From Armatimonadota bacterium (GTDB lineage: Bacteria > Armatimonadota > UBA10988): a stretch of 63,768 nucleotides of DNA. The stretch spans positions 1-63,768 of the forward strand of contig JACRKZ010000106.1 in assembly GCA_016235455.1 (NCBI GenBank). The letters are read 5' to 3'. The first letter of the stretch is position 1. The number at the start of each line of letters is the position of its first letter. Shown here in pieces: positions 42,565 to 52,911 of the stretch. A model generated the notes under the pieces. It was not told the DNA's origin and made no database searches. It saw only the letters and a program-made list of their open reading frames with translations. A program made the translations under genes and the position numbers.

Positions 42565-45500
42565 ATGTCGAGACAGAGCGCAGCACACCTTGGGCTGTAC
42601 CGCCCCGATTTCGAGCACGACGCCTGTGGCGTTGGGTTCCTGGTCCATCTCAAGGGCGCCAAATCGCACAAACTGGTGCGTGACGGGATCACCGCGCTCA
42701 ACAACCTGAACCACCGTGGCGCGTGCGGCTGCGAGCCGAACACGGGCGACGGCGCGGGCATCCTGATCCAGGTGCCGCACGAGTTCCTCGTGGTCAAGTG
42801 CGCGCGCCTGGGCATTGCCCTGCCGGCGCCGGAGCACTATGGCGTGGGCCTCATGTTCCGCTCGAAGGACGCCGTGCAGGCGCGCGTGGGCAAGGCGCTG
42901 CTCGAGCGCATCGTCGACGAGGAAGGGCAGCGCTTCCTGGGCTGGCGGCCGGTGCCCACGGTCAACAGCATGCTGGGCGCGACGGCCCTGGCCGCCGAGC
43001 CGGCCATCGACATGCCATTCATCGGCCGCGGCGAGGGTGTGGCCGACAGCGACGCCTTCGAGCGCAAGCTCTATGTGATCCGCAAGCGCTTTGAGAGCGC
43101 GGTGCTCGAGGCCGGGCTGGACGAGGCCGACCGCTTCTACTTCCCGAGCCTGTCGTGCCGCACGCTGGTCTACAAGGGCATGTTGACGCCCGAGCAGGTG
43201 TCGCCGTACTTCCCCGACCTCAGCGACGTGACGCTGACCTCGGCGTTGTGCATGTACCACTCGCGGTTCTCGACCAACACCTTCCCGAGTTGGAAGCTGG
43301 CGCATCCGTTCCGCGCCATCGCCCACAACGGCGAGATCAACACGCTGCGGGGCAACGTGAACTGGATGCATGCGCGCGAGGCGCTGCTGGCCTCTTCGCT
43401 GTTCGAGCCGGGCGATGTGGAGAAGCTGCTGCCCATCGTGCGCGAAGGTCAGAGCGACAGCGCCAGCCTGGACAATGTGCTGGAGCTGCTCATCCTCTCG
43501 GGTCGCAGCGTGGCTCACGCCATGATGATGCTCATCCCCGAGGCGTGGGAAGCACACACCACCATGTCGGCCGAGAAGAAGGACTTCTACGCCTACCACT
43601 CGTGTCTGATGGAGCCGTGGGACGGCCCGGCCTCCATCGCGGTGACCGACGGCAAGACCATCGGCGCCACGCTGGACCGCAACGGTCTGCGCCCCAGCCG
43701 TTACTGGGTGACCAAGGACGACCTGGTCATCATGGCGTCCGAGGTGGGCGTGCTGGACATCGCCCCCGAGGATATCGTGGCCAAGGGCCGGCTTGAGCCG
43801 GGCCGCATGTTCTTCGTCAACATGGCCGAGGGCCGCATCGTTGCCGACGAGGAACTCAAGCACGAGCTGGCCACGGCGCATCCGTATGGTGAGTGGCTGG
43901 CCGACTACATGACCGGGCTCGACGACCTGGCTGCCGTGCCGGCGCCGGCCGCGCCCAGTCGCGACGAGCTGACCACGCGCCAGCTCATGTTCGGCTACAG
44001 CGTCGAGGACGAGAAGTACATCCTGGCGCCGATGGCCAACAATGCGCTGTGGGCCGTGGGCTCGATGGGCAACGACACGCCGTTGGCGGTGTTGTCCGAC
44101 CGGCCGCAGCTGCTCTACAGCTACTTCAAGCAGCTCTTCGCGCAGGTTACCAACCCGCCGCTGGACGGCATCCGCGAGGGGATCGTGACCTCGGTGCTGA
44201 CCGGTCTAGGTCCCGAGGGCAATCTCTTGGAGCCCGGGCCCGAGGCGGCACGGCAGATCCGGCTGGACTCGCCCATCCTGACCAACGAGGAGCTCGCGCG
44301 CTTGCGGGCCATCGATGTGCATGGCCACCGGGCCGCGGTGCTCGACGCCACCTTCAACCGCGCTGGTGGCGCCGGTAGCATGGCGGCGGCGATGAAGATG
44401 CTGTTCGACCAGGCGGACCGGGCCATCGACGAGGGCGCCACGGTGCTCATCGTCTCGGACCGCGCGGCCGACGAGCGGCATGCGCCGATCCCGTCGCTGC
44501 TGGCCTGTTCCGGCCTGCACCATCACCTGGTGCGCAACCAGCGCCGCATGAAGGCCGGGCTGGTCGTCGAGACCGGCGACGCGCGCGAAGTGCACCACTT
44601 CTGCACGCTGCTAGGCTACGGCGCGGCGGGCATTAACCCGTACATGGCCTTCCATACGCTCGACGACATGCTCGAGCGGGGCCTGCTCAAGGACGGCCTG
44701 GACGCCGAGCACGCCCGCAAGAACTACATCAAGGCGGCGCTCAAGGGCATCGTCAAGGTCATGGCGCGCATGGGCATCAGCACCGTGCAGTCCTACCTGG
44801 GTGCACAGATCTTCGAGGCCATCGGCCTGAACCACGCGTTCGTGGACCGCTACTTCGCGGGCACCGCCACGCAGGTCGAAGGTGTCGGCCTGGATGAGGT
44901 GGCCACCGAAGTGCTGGCCCATCACACCAACGCCTACCCGGCGCGGCCAGCGGGCCCGCGCCACCTGAACTGGGGCGGCCTGTACCAGTGGCGGCGCGAG
45001 GGTGAGCATCACATGTTCAACCCGGAGACTATCTACCGCCTCCAACACGCCACGCGCTCGGGCAGCATGGACCTGTTCCGCACCTACTCGTCCCGCATCA
45101 ACGACCAGAGCAAGCGGCTGTGCACGCTGCGCGGCCTCATGGAGTTCCGCTTCGACCAGTGCACGCCGGTGCCGCTCGACGAAGTGGAGTCGGCCGAGAG
45201 CATTGTCAGGCGGTTCTGCACCGGCGCCATGAGCTACGGCTCGATCAGCGCCGAGGCCCACGAGACGCTGGCGGTCGCCATGAACCGCATTGGCGGCTGG
45301 TCCAACACGGGCGAGGGTGGTGAAGACCCGATCCGCTTCCAGCGCCTGCCCAATGGCGACAGCAAGCGCAGCCGCATCAAGCAGGTGGCCTCGGGCCGCT
45401 TCGGTGTGACCAGCGAGTATCTGGTCAACGCCGACGAGCTGCAGATCAAGATGGCCCAGGGCGCCAAGCCCGGTGAGGGTGGTGAGCTGCCGGGCCACAA

Positions 45501-47100
45501 GGTGTACGAGTGGATCGCCAAGACGCGCCACACGACGCCCGGCGTGGGCCTGATCAGTCCGCCGCCGCACCACGACATCTACTCGATTGAGGACCTGGCC
45601 CAGCTCATCTTCGATCTGAAGAACAGCAACCCGCGCGCTCGCGTGTCGGTCAAGCTGGTGTCCGAGATTGGGGTCGGCACGGTGGCCGCCGGCGTGGCCA
45701 AGGCGCACGCCGACGTGGTGCTGATCAGCGGCCACGACGGTGGCACCGGCGCCAGCCCGATCACCTCGATCAAGCATGCCGGCACGCCCTGGGAGCTGGG
45801 CCTGGCCGAGACGCAGCAGACGCTCGTGGTCAACAACCTGCGTGACCGCATCCGCGTGCAGACCGATGGTCAGCTCAAGACCGGCCGCGACGTGGCCATT
45901 GCCGCGCTGCTGGGGGCCGAGGAGTTCGGCTTCGCCACGGCGCCACTGGTGGTCATGGGCTGTGTCATGATGCGCGTCTGCCACCTGGATACCTGCCCGG
46001 TAGGCGTGGCCACGCAGAACCCCGAGCTGCGCAAGCGGTTCTCGGGCAAGCCCGAGTACGTGGTCAACTTCATGATGTTCATCGCCGAGGAGCTGCGCGA
46101 AGTCATGGCCAGGCTGGGCTTCCGCCGCATCGAGGACATGGTGGGCCGCAGCGACCTGCTGGATATGAACCACGCCATCGAGCACTACAAGGCCAAGGGC
46201 CTCGACTTCTCGCGCATCTTCCACCGCCCGGCGGTGGCCGACGAGGTGGCCACGCACTGCGTGACCGAGCAGGATCACGGCCTGGCCAGTGTGTTGGATC
46301 TGGAACTCGTGCGCCAGTGCCTGCCGGCTCTCGAGCGCGCCGAGCAGGTCAGCATCGACCTGCCCATCCGCAACGTCAACCGCACGGTCGGCGCCATCCT
46401 GGGCAGCCAGGTATCGATGCGCCATGGTGGCGCGGGCCTGCCCGAGGACACCATCCGGCTGAACTTCGCCGGCTCGGCTGGCCAGAGCTTCGGCGGCTTC
46501 GTGCCGAGCGGCATCACCATGCGGCTCGAGGGCGATGCCAACGACTACTGCGGCAAGGGCCTGTCGGGCGGCAAGATGGCCGTCTACCCGCCGAAGAACT
46601 GCGGCTTCGTGCCCGAGGACAACATCCTCATCGGCAACGTGGCGCTGTATGGTGCCACCAGCGGCAAGGCCTTCTTCCGCGGCAAGGCCGGCGAGCGCTT
46701 CTGCGTGCGCAACTCCGGCGCGCAGGCCGTGGTCGAAGGCACGGGCGACCATGCCTGCGAGTACATGACCGGCGGCGTGGCCGTGGTCATCGGCCGCACC
46801 GGCCGCAACTTCGCGGCGGGCATGTCGGGCGGCGCGGCCTTCGTGCTGGACGTCGACGGCGAGTTCGCCAGCCGCTGCAACCTGGAGATGGTGCAGTTGG
46901 AGGCGGTCGAGGAGGCCGACGACCTGGCGTTGCTGCGCGGCCTGCTGGAAGAGCACCAGGCGGCCACCGGCAGCACGGTCGCGGCGAAGCTGCTGGCCGA
47001 CTGGGCGGGCACCGTGAAGCGCTTCGTCAAGGTTATGCCGGTGGACTACAAGCGCGTGCTGGCCGAGCGCAAGGCGAAGGCCGAGGCAGTGGCCGGGTAG
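42565..47100 (+). CDS. gltB: glutamate synthase (NADPH-type) large subunit
   Basis: 1511 residues, the usual size. A 20-residue propeptide precedes the catalytic Cys21 (HDACGVGF) of the N-terminal glutaminase domain (about 21-430), which contains AHNGEINTLRGN. The FMN synthase domain (about 800-1200) carries KPGEGGELPG and the 3Fe-4S cysteines C1133, C1139 and C1144. The beta-helix C-terminal domain (GXXGXXG-type repeats such as GLSGGKMAVYP) ends the protein. It makes two glutamates from glutamine and 2-oxoglutarate. GAGG lies nine bases before ATG 42565. gltD follows after 59 bp. Confidence 0.98.
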   Translation: MSRQSAAHLGLYRPDFEHDACGVGFLVHLKGAKSHKLVRDGITALNNLNHRGACGCEPNTGDGAGILIQVPHEFLVVKCARLGIALPAPEHYGVGLMFRSKDAVQARVGKALLERIVDEEGQRFLGWRPVPTVNSMLGATALAAEPAIDMPFIGRGEGVADSDAFERKLYVIRKRFESAVLEAGLDEADRFYFPSLSCRTLVYKGMLTPEQVSPYFPDLSDVTLTSALCMYHSRFSTNTFPSWKLAHPFRAIAHNGEINTLRGNVNWMHAREALLASSLFEPGDVEKLLPIVREGQSDSASLDNVLELLILSGRSVAHAMMMLIPEAWEAHTTMSAEKKDFYAYHSCLMEPWDGPASIAVTDGKTIGATLDRNGLRPSRYWVTKDDLVIMASEVGVLDIAPEDIVAKGRLEPGRMFFVNMAEGRIVADEELKHELATAHPYGEWLADYMTGLDDLAAVPAPAAPSRDELTTRQLMFGYSVEDEKYILAPMANNALWAVGSMGNDTPLAVLSDRPQLLYSYFKQLFAQVTNPPLDGIREGIVTSVLTGLGPEGNLLEPGPEAARQIRLDSPILTNEELARLRAIDVHGHRAAVLDATFNRAGGAGSMAAAMKMLFDQADRAIDEGATVLIVSDRAADERHAPIPSLLACSGLHHHLVRNQRRMKAGLVVETGDAREVHHFCTLLGYGAAGINPYMAFHTLDDMLERGLLKDGLDAEHARKNYIKAALKGIVKVMARMGISTVQSYLGAQIFEAIGLNHAFVDRYFAGTATQVEGVGLDEVATEVLAHHTNAYPARPAGPRHLNWGGLYQWRREGEHHMFNPETIYRLQHATRSGSMDLFRTYSSRINDQSKRLCTLRGLMEFRFDQCTPVPLDEVESAESIVRRFCTGAMSYGSISAEAHETLAVAMNRIGGWSNTGEGGEDPIRFQRLPNGDSKRSRIKQVASGRFGVTSEYLVNADELQIKMAQGAKPGEGGELPGHKVYEWIAKTRHTTPGVGLISPPPHHDIYSIEDLAQLIFDLKNSNPRARVSVKLVSEIGVGTVAAGVAKAHADVVLISGHDGGTGASPITSIKHAGTPWELGLAETQQTLVVNNLRDRIRVQTDGQLKTGRDVAIAALLGAEEFGFATAPLVVMGCVMMRVCHLDTCPVGVATQNPELRKRFSGKPEYVVNFMMFIAEELREVMARLGFRRIEDMVGRSDLLDMNHAIEHYKAKGLDFSRIFHRPAVADEVATHCVTEQDHGLASVLDLELVRQCLPALERAEQVSIDLPIRNVNRTVGAILGSQVSMRHGGAGLPEDTIRLNFAGSAGQSFGGFVPSGITMRLEGDANDYCGKGLSGGKMAVYPPKNCGFVPEDNILIGNVALYGATSGKAFFRGKAGERFCVRNSGAQAVVEGTGDHACEYMTGGVAVVIGRTGRNFAAGMSGGAAFVLDVDGEFASRCNLEMVQLEAVEEADDLALLRGLLEEHQAATGSTVAAKLLADWAGTVKRFVKVMPVDYKRVLAERKAKAEAVAG

Positions 47101-47159
47101 TCGGGCGGCAGATGACGGATTGACGACCGGGCCAACGATGGCCCAACGGGACGAGACAG

Positions 47160-48635
<1,476 letters not shown>

Positions 48636-48650
48636 TACCCGAGTAGAGCC

Positions 48651-48690
48651 AGGCCCCCGAGCGCGCCATCAGCGGCGCGCTCGGGGGCCT
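48651..48690. terminator. hairpin terminating gltBD and the convergent deacetylase gene
   Basis: A 17-base perfect inverted repeat (AGGCCCCCGAGCGCGCC, loop ATCAGC) between gltD and the minus-strand deacetylase stop. Only GGCGGTTT follows, so there is no strong U-tract. Confidence 0.7.
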
Positions 48691-48709
48691 GGCGGTTTGG
48701 GTCGGGCGC

Positions 48710-51010
48710 TCAGCGCCGGCGACGCCGCCGCGAGGTGGACGCCGCGCCGGGATCCGAGCCCATGCTGCGCAGGTCGGGCGGGTTGGCCTGGGCGGCGGCG
48801 GCTTCGTCCACGGCGCCCGTGAGCAGGATCATGTGCGGCACCGTGCGGGACGGCTGCGCGTCGGAGTGGCCGGTCACGTAGACCTCGTCGCGGAAGATGA
48901 GCGACGACGAGAACCCGGAGTCCAGCAGCACACCGGTGCGCACGCCGCACTCGACGATGGCGCGCGCGATGATCTCGCTGCGCTGGCTGCTGGGGCAGGC
49001 GCCGATCATCGGCACGCCGTCCCTGTTCACGCCGAACCAGGCGCGCCGCCGGAAGTCGTTGTGGTCCCTCGTGGCCGCCTTGTCCAACTGGTCCTTGGTG
49101 AGGGCTACGCCGTCTCGCACCAGCCAGCCGCCGGCGACGAACGCGTCGGTCAGGTCGGGCTGGAGCTGGCGCGCGGCGGTCAGGGAGTTGGCGGCGGTCT
49201 GGAACTCGACGAACTTGATGCCGCTCGCGCCGATGAGCACATACGGCCGGCCGATGAGCCGCACGATGTCCTGCGGCTCGCCGGGGATGTATTGGTTGTA
49301 GGCCAGCAGTGACTCGGGCAGGGCCAGTTGCTTGGTGCGCCAGGCCTGCACATCGCGCTTGGTCGTGAGTTGCGACATGACCGGCCCGAGCATGGCGTTG
49401 GAGATGTCCTTGACCCGCGCCAACTGGAAGAAGCTGCCATTGATGCCGGCGGCGGCGCCGGCCAGCTTGGCCACGTCACCCACGGCATAACGGAAGTCGC
49501 AGTGCACCGTGACCGGCTTGCCACCGGTGATCCACACCATGGGCACCTTCTGCCCGCCGACGGCGAGGTCGGACTGGTGGAAGGTCACGGGACCGTAGTC
49601 GCGCGCCTGGCCGATCACGGGCGGCGGCGCGGCCTGCACTGCCTGCGTGGCCTGCTTCACCTCGCGCAGCGGACCGGCGTCGGAGCGGGCGATGGCCTCA
49701 TCCAGGTTGAGCTCGTTGAACCGGTCGACCTCCATGATGGAGCGCGACTGCGCCGAGCCGCCCTTGGTGATGAGGAATGCGGCCACATAGCCGGCCTGCC
49801 GGGTGGCTTCCACCACGCGCTCGTCGTAGCGGCCCATGGGGTAGCAGAAGAACTGCACCGGCCGACCCAACCACTTCTCCAGCGAGGCGCGGCTCTTGAC
49901 CAGTTCGTCCTTGAGCTGGGCAGGGCTGATCTTGGTCAGGTCCGGGTGGGTCAGCGAGTGCGACTGGATCTCGCACAGGCCGCTGGCCATCATCTCCCGG
50001 CACTGGGCCCAGCTCACGTGGCCCTTGGACCAGATCTGCTTGCCGATGGTGCCCGGCACGATGAAGAAGACACCGGGCCAGCCGCGCTTCTTGAGCCGCG
50101 GGAAGACGGTCTTGTAGCAGTTCTCGTAGCCGTCGTCGAAGGTCAGCATGATCGGCTTCTCGGGCAACGAGTCCCCGCGGGTGATGTAGTTCCACCACTG
50201 CCTCAGGCTGATCGGCGTGCATCCGGCCGCGGCGATCTTGTCCAGTTGCGCGTCGAACTCCTGCGCCGTCAGGTCGAAGCTGACCAGCTTGGCGCCTTCG
50301 ACTACATCGTGGTACATGATGATCGGCACAAACGCCTCGCGCGCCACCTGAGCAATCTCGGCCGGCTCCAGCAGCGTGTCGAGCAGTGCCCTCATGCCGT
50401 TGCGCGACAGCGACGCGGGATCGTCGCCCGCGGCGGGCAGCCAGGTGCGGCGCAGCGCACTGGCCGGTGGCCGGTCGTAGTTGGCGGCCGCCAGCAGGCC
50501 ATAGGTGCCCACCGAACGTAGCTGACCGACACGGAATCGGGAGCTGGGCGGCGTGAAGGCACCGCGATCGTTGACCCAGGCCACGACGCCCGGTTCCACC
50601 GGCCCGACCTTCTGCCACGGAAAGACCACGGGCAGGCCGACATCACCCGAGAACAGCCAGGACCAGCCGCTACGGCCCTCGATGGGCACGCTCAGGCCGC
50701 CGGCCGTGCCGACTGCCATGGCGGCCAGCAAGATGCCGAGCACCCGCGACCAGCGCAGGCCGGATGGGCGCGGCTCAGGGCGGTAGCGCCGCTCGATGGG
50801 CTGTACCGCCGCCGGCAACACGATGGGCGCGGACTCGGCAGCGGCCGGCGCCCAGTCCGGTGCACCTGCAGGTTCGGCTTCGGCTTCGGGTTCGGTGGGA
50901 GGAGACGCGGATGGCGCGTCGGTGGCGGGTTGTGAGGCGGGGGCCTCCGGGGTATCGGGCTGCACGGCGGGCTCGTCGCCGCCCGGCTCAGTACGCTCGT
51001 TGTCAGACAT
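48710..51010 (-). CDS. membrane-anchored polysaccharide deacetylase fused to phosphodiester glycosidase domain
   Basis: 766 residues from ATG 51010. The first 85 residues are a Pro/Ala/Glu-rich cytoplasmic tail, with one membrane helix at about 87-106. The CE4 (NodB-like) deacetylase is about 227-423: MYHDVV, metal and catalytic Asp292-Asp293 in TFDDG, metal His351 and His355 in HSLTH. The second enzyme domain, about 475-735, is NAGPA-like (phosphodiester glycosidase): INGSFFQLA, WFGVNRDGVP, LLDSGFSSSLIF. It may trim cell-wall or exported glycan. The last residues are an Arg tract. It follows the Rrf2 gene by 53 bp. Confidence 0.88.
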   Translation of the reverse strand: MSDNERTEPGGDEPAVQPDTPEAPASQPATDAPSASPPTEPEAEAEPAGAPDWAPAAAESAPIVLPAAVQPIERRYRPEPRPSGLRWSRVLGILLAAMAVGTAGGLSVPIEGRSGWSWLFSGDVGLPVVFPWQKVGPVEPGVVAWVNDRGAFTPPSSRFRVGQLRSVGTYGLLAAANYDRPPASALRRTWLPAAGDDPASLSRNGMRALLDTLLEPAEIAQVAREAFVPIIMYHDVVEGAKLVSFDLTAQEFDAQLDKIAAAGCTPISLRQWWNYITRGDSLPEKPIMLTFDDGYENCYKTVFPRLKKRGWPGVFFIVPGTIGKQIWSKGHVSWAQCREMMASGLCEIQSHSLTHPDLTKISPAQLKDELVKSRASLEKWLGRPVQFFCYPMGRYDERVVEATRQAGYVAAFLITKGGSAQSRSIMEVDRFNELNLDEAIARSDAGPLREVKQATQAVQAAPPPVIGQARDYGPVTFHQSDLAVGGQKVPMVWITGGKPVTVHCDFRYAVGDVAKLAGAAAGINGSFFQLARVKDISNAMLGPVMSQLTTKRDVQAWRTKQLALPESLLAYNQYIPGEPQDIVRLIGRPYVLIGASGIKFVEFQTAANSLTAARQLQPDLTDAFVAGGWLVRDGVALTKDQLDKAATRDHNDFRRRAWFGVNRDGVPMIGACPSSQRSEIIARAIVECGVRTGVLLDSGFSSSLIFRDEVYVTGHSDAQPSRTVPHMILLTGAVDEAAAAQANPPDLRSMGSDPGAASTSRRRRRR

Positions 51011-51063
51011 GGTCACCTGTATCTACCGCGGCCACCGGTCAATGGTACGTGGCCGATATGATG

Positions 51064-51519
51064 TTACGTGGACGGCAACTGGCCCTCCAGCCCCAGGATC
51101 GCGGGCATCTCCAGGCCTTCGCTCTCGGCTATCTCGGCCAACGTCGTTCCCTGCAGGAACTCATAGACCTTGGTCATCACGCTGGCCCACGCTTCGTGGA
51201 CGGCGCAGATGGATTCGCCTTCACAGTCGCAGTCGCGCCGCCACAGCAGGCACTGGCGCGGTCCGACGATGGGCTCGATGGTGTTGATCACCTCGAGTAC
51301 CGTGATTTCCTCGGCCGGTCGCGCCAGGCGATAGCCACCATGCTTGCCGCGGTTGGCCTGCAACAAGTGGGCTCGCACCAGCAGACCGAGCAGCTTGGCC
51401 AAGTAGTGGAAGGGCACATCGGCCGCCACGGCCAGATCCTTGGCCCTTACCCAGCGGTCATCAGCCACTGCGAGGTGCGCCATCGCGCGCACAGCATGAA
51501 GCGACGATTGATTCAGCAT
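51064..51519 (-). CDS. Rrf2-family transcriptional regulator with cysteine cluster
   Basis: 151 residues. An N-terminal winged helix (LHAVRAMAHLAVADDRWVRAKDLA, KLLGLLVRAHLLQANRGKHGGYRL) is typical of Rrf2/IscR/NsrR. C90, C97, C99, C105 and His108 lie in the loop where IscR binds its Fe-S cluster, with C-x5-C-x2-H matching the second half of the IscR ligand set. It probably senses Fe-S status, redox state or NO. No isc or suf genes are near. It sits in the bcp-uvrC gene row, so it may control peroxide or envelope functions. Confidence 0.88.
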   Translation of the reverse strand: MLNQSSLHAVRAMAHLAVADDRWVRAKDLAVAADVPFHYLAKLLGLLVRAHLLQANRGKHGGYRLARPAEEITVLEVINTIEPIVGPRQCLLWRRDCDCEGESICAVHEAWASVMTKVYEFLQGTTLAEIAESEGLEMPAILGLEGQLPST

Positions 51520-51577
51520 CAGGGTTCACGGCTCACTTTGTGGTGTGGCGCGATCCTGCATGATCGGCAACGCTTTG

Positions 51578-52390
51578 TCAACGGTGGCTCGGCGGGCGCT
51601 CCTCGACGATCACATGCGTGGGCATGCCATACACGCCACGCAGGTCGGCGGCGCCTGGAATGCACAACTGGGCCGAAGGGCCGCCGTCCAGATTGGTGGC
51701 GTCGCGACAGCCCAGGCCACCACTGCCCACCGGTCGCGCCAGGACCGCGGCGAAGGCGCTCAGCGAAAGTCGACCGCGGGTGGTCGCCGCCAGCAATACC
51801 CGTCCCTCGGCGTCGACGCCGATCGCCGCGCGCTCATCGGGCAGTGACTCCTTGAGCTTGGTGGGCTGGCCGCCGGCCACGAGCCGTGGGCCGCACTGCA
51901 GCGCCTGCTCGACGCCGCTGGTGCCCGCGAACTTCTTGGTGTGCACCACCTGGGCCCGACCGTCGCGCACCTCGAACACGCCCCAGTCGGCGCGCCGCAG
52001 GCGGTTGACCACCTTGCCGTCGCTGACCACCAGGCCCAGCGGGCGGTTGCGCTCATCGAAGTAGCCGCCGTTGATCGCCGCCAGCGCCACCTGCTGTCTG
52101 GCCACTTCGGCCGCCCGCGGCCACTGCGAGCGGTTCGCCGGCGCCGTGACCACGCGCACGCGCATCCGGTGAAGGTCAGCGCGCGCCGCGACAACCTGCA
52201 CGGCCTGGTCCGCGTTGCGCTGGTCGCCCAGGGCGACGCGCAACACATCGAAGCCGGCCGGCAGGGCGGGCGCCGCCGGCTTGGCCGGCGCCGGGCGAGC
52301 GGCGTGTCCAGCGGGCGGCGGCGCGACCGCCTGGCACCCAGCCAGGGCCAGCAGCCAACCCACATACAGCGCCGCTCGCAGCCATCTCAT
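51578..52390 (-). CDS. phosphodiester glycosidase (NAGPA-like) lipoprotein
   Basis: 270 residues. Lipobox LLALAGC puts it on a membrane, followed by a Pro/Ala-rich tether to about residue 45. The remaining 220 residues match the phosphodiester glycosidase fold: AAINGGYFDERNRPLGLVVSDG (about 104-125) and ATNLDGGPSAQLC (about 228-240). Members remove GlcNAc-1-phosphodiester or related caps from glycans. The start overlaps the bcp stop (ATGA). The same fold is the second half of the deacetylase fusion two genes downstream. Confidence 0.85.
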   Translation of the reverse strand: MRWLRAALYVGWLLALAGCQAVAPPPAGHAARPAPAKPAAPALPAGFDVLRVALGDQRNADQAVQVVAARADLHRMRVRVVTAPANRSQWPRAAEVARQQVALAAINGGYFDERNRPLGLVVSDGKVVNRLRRADWGVFEVRDGRAQVVHTKKFAGTSGVEQALQCGPRLVAGGQPTKLKESLPDERAAIGVDAEGRVLLAATTRGRLSLSAFAAVLARPVGSGGLGCRDATNLDGGPSAQLCIPGAADLRGVYGMPTHVIVEERPPSHR

Positions 52391-52860
52391 GTCGCTTGGG
52401 CCACCTCGCTGACCGCGGTGAGGACCTCGTCCACATGGCCTTTCACCGCGACCTTGGCAAACTTGGCTCGGATCGTACCATCGGGACCGATAACGTAGGT
52501 GGTGCGAATCACGCCCAGGCCGATGCGACCCATGAAGCTCTTCTCGGCGATGACATCGTAGGCGTGGCAGACGCTCTCATCCGTATCGGCCAGCAGGCGG
52601 AAGGGCAGGCACTGGTTGGCCGCGAACTTCTGGTGCGACTTGACCGTGTCGCGGCTGACGCCCACGATGACGGCGTTGAGCGCGGCGAACTCGGCGTGCT
52701 TGTCGCGGAAGTTCTGCGCTTCGATGGTGCAGCCGGGGGTGCTGTCCTTGGGGTAGAAGTAGAGCACCAGCGTGCGGCCGGCGAACTCATCGAGGGTGAT
52801 GGGCTCGCCTTGGGTGTCCAGGCTCGCGAACGCGGGTGCTTTGTCGCCGACTTCCGGCAT
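52387..52860 (-). CDS. bcp: thioredoxin-dependent thiol peroxidase (BCP/PrxQ type)
   Basis: 157 residues from ATG 52860 (AAGGAG seven bases upstream). The peroxidatic Cys44 is in STPGCTIEA, with FYPKD before it, as in BCP/PrxQ. The resolving Cys five residues later is missing, so it acts as a 1-Cys enzyme or uses another cysteine. It reduces hydroperoxides. It lies 51 bp after uvrC and is coupled to the glycosidase lipoprotein. Confidence 0.93.
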   Translation of the reverse strand: MPEVGDKAPAFASLDTQGEPITLDEFAGRTLVLYFYPKDSTPGCTIEAQNFRDKHAEFAALNAVIVGVSRDTVKSHQKFAANQCLPFRLLADTDESVCHAYDVIAEKSFMGRIGLGVIRTTYVIGPDGTIRAKFAKVAVKGHVDEVLTAVSEVAQAT

Positions 52861-52911
52861 GATCAATCTCCTTGACTCTCTACAGAGAGGATGATGCGGT
52901 CCGCGCCGATG

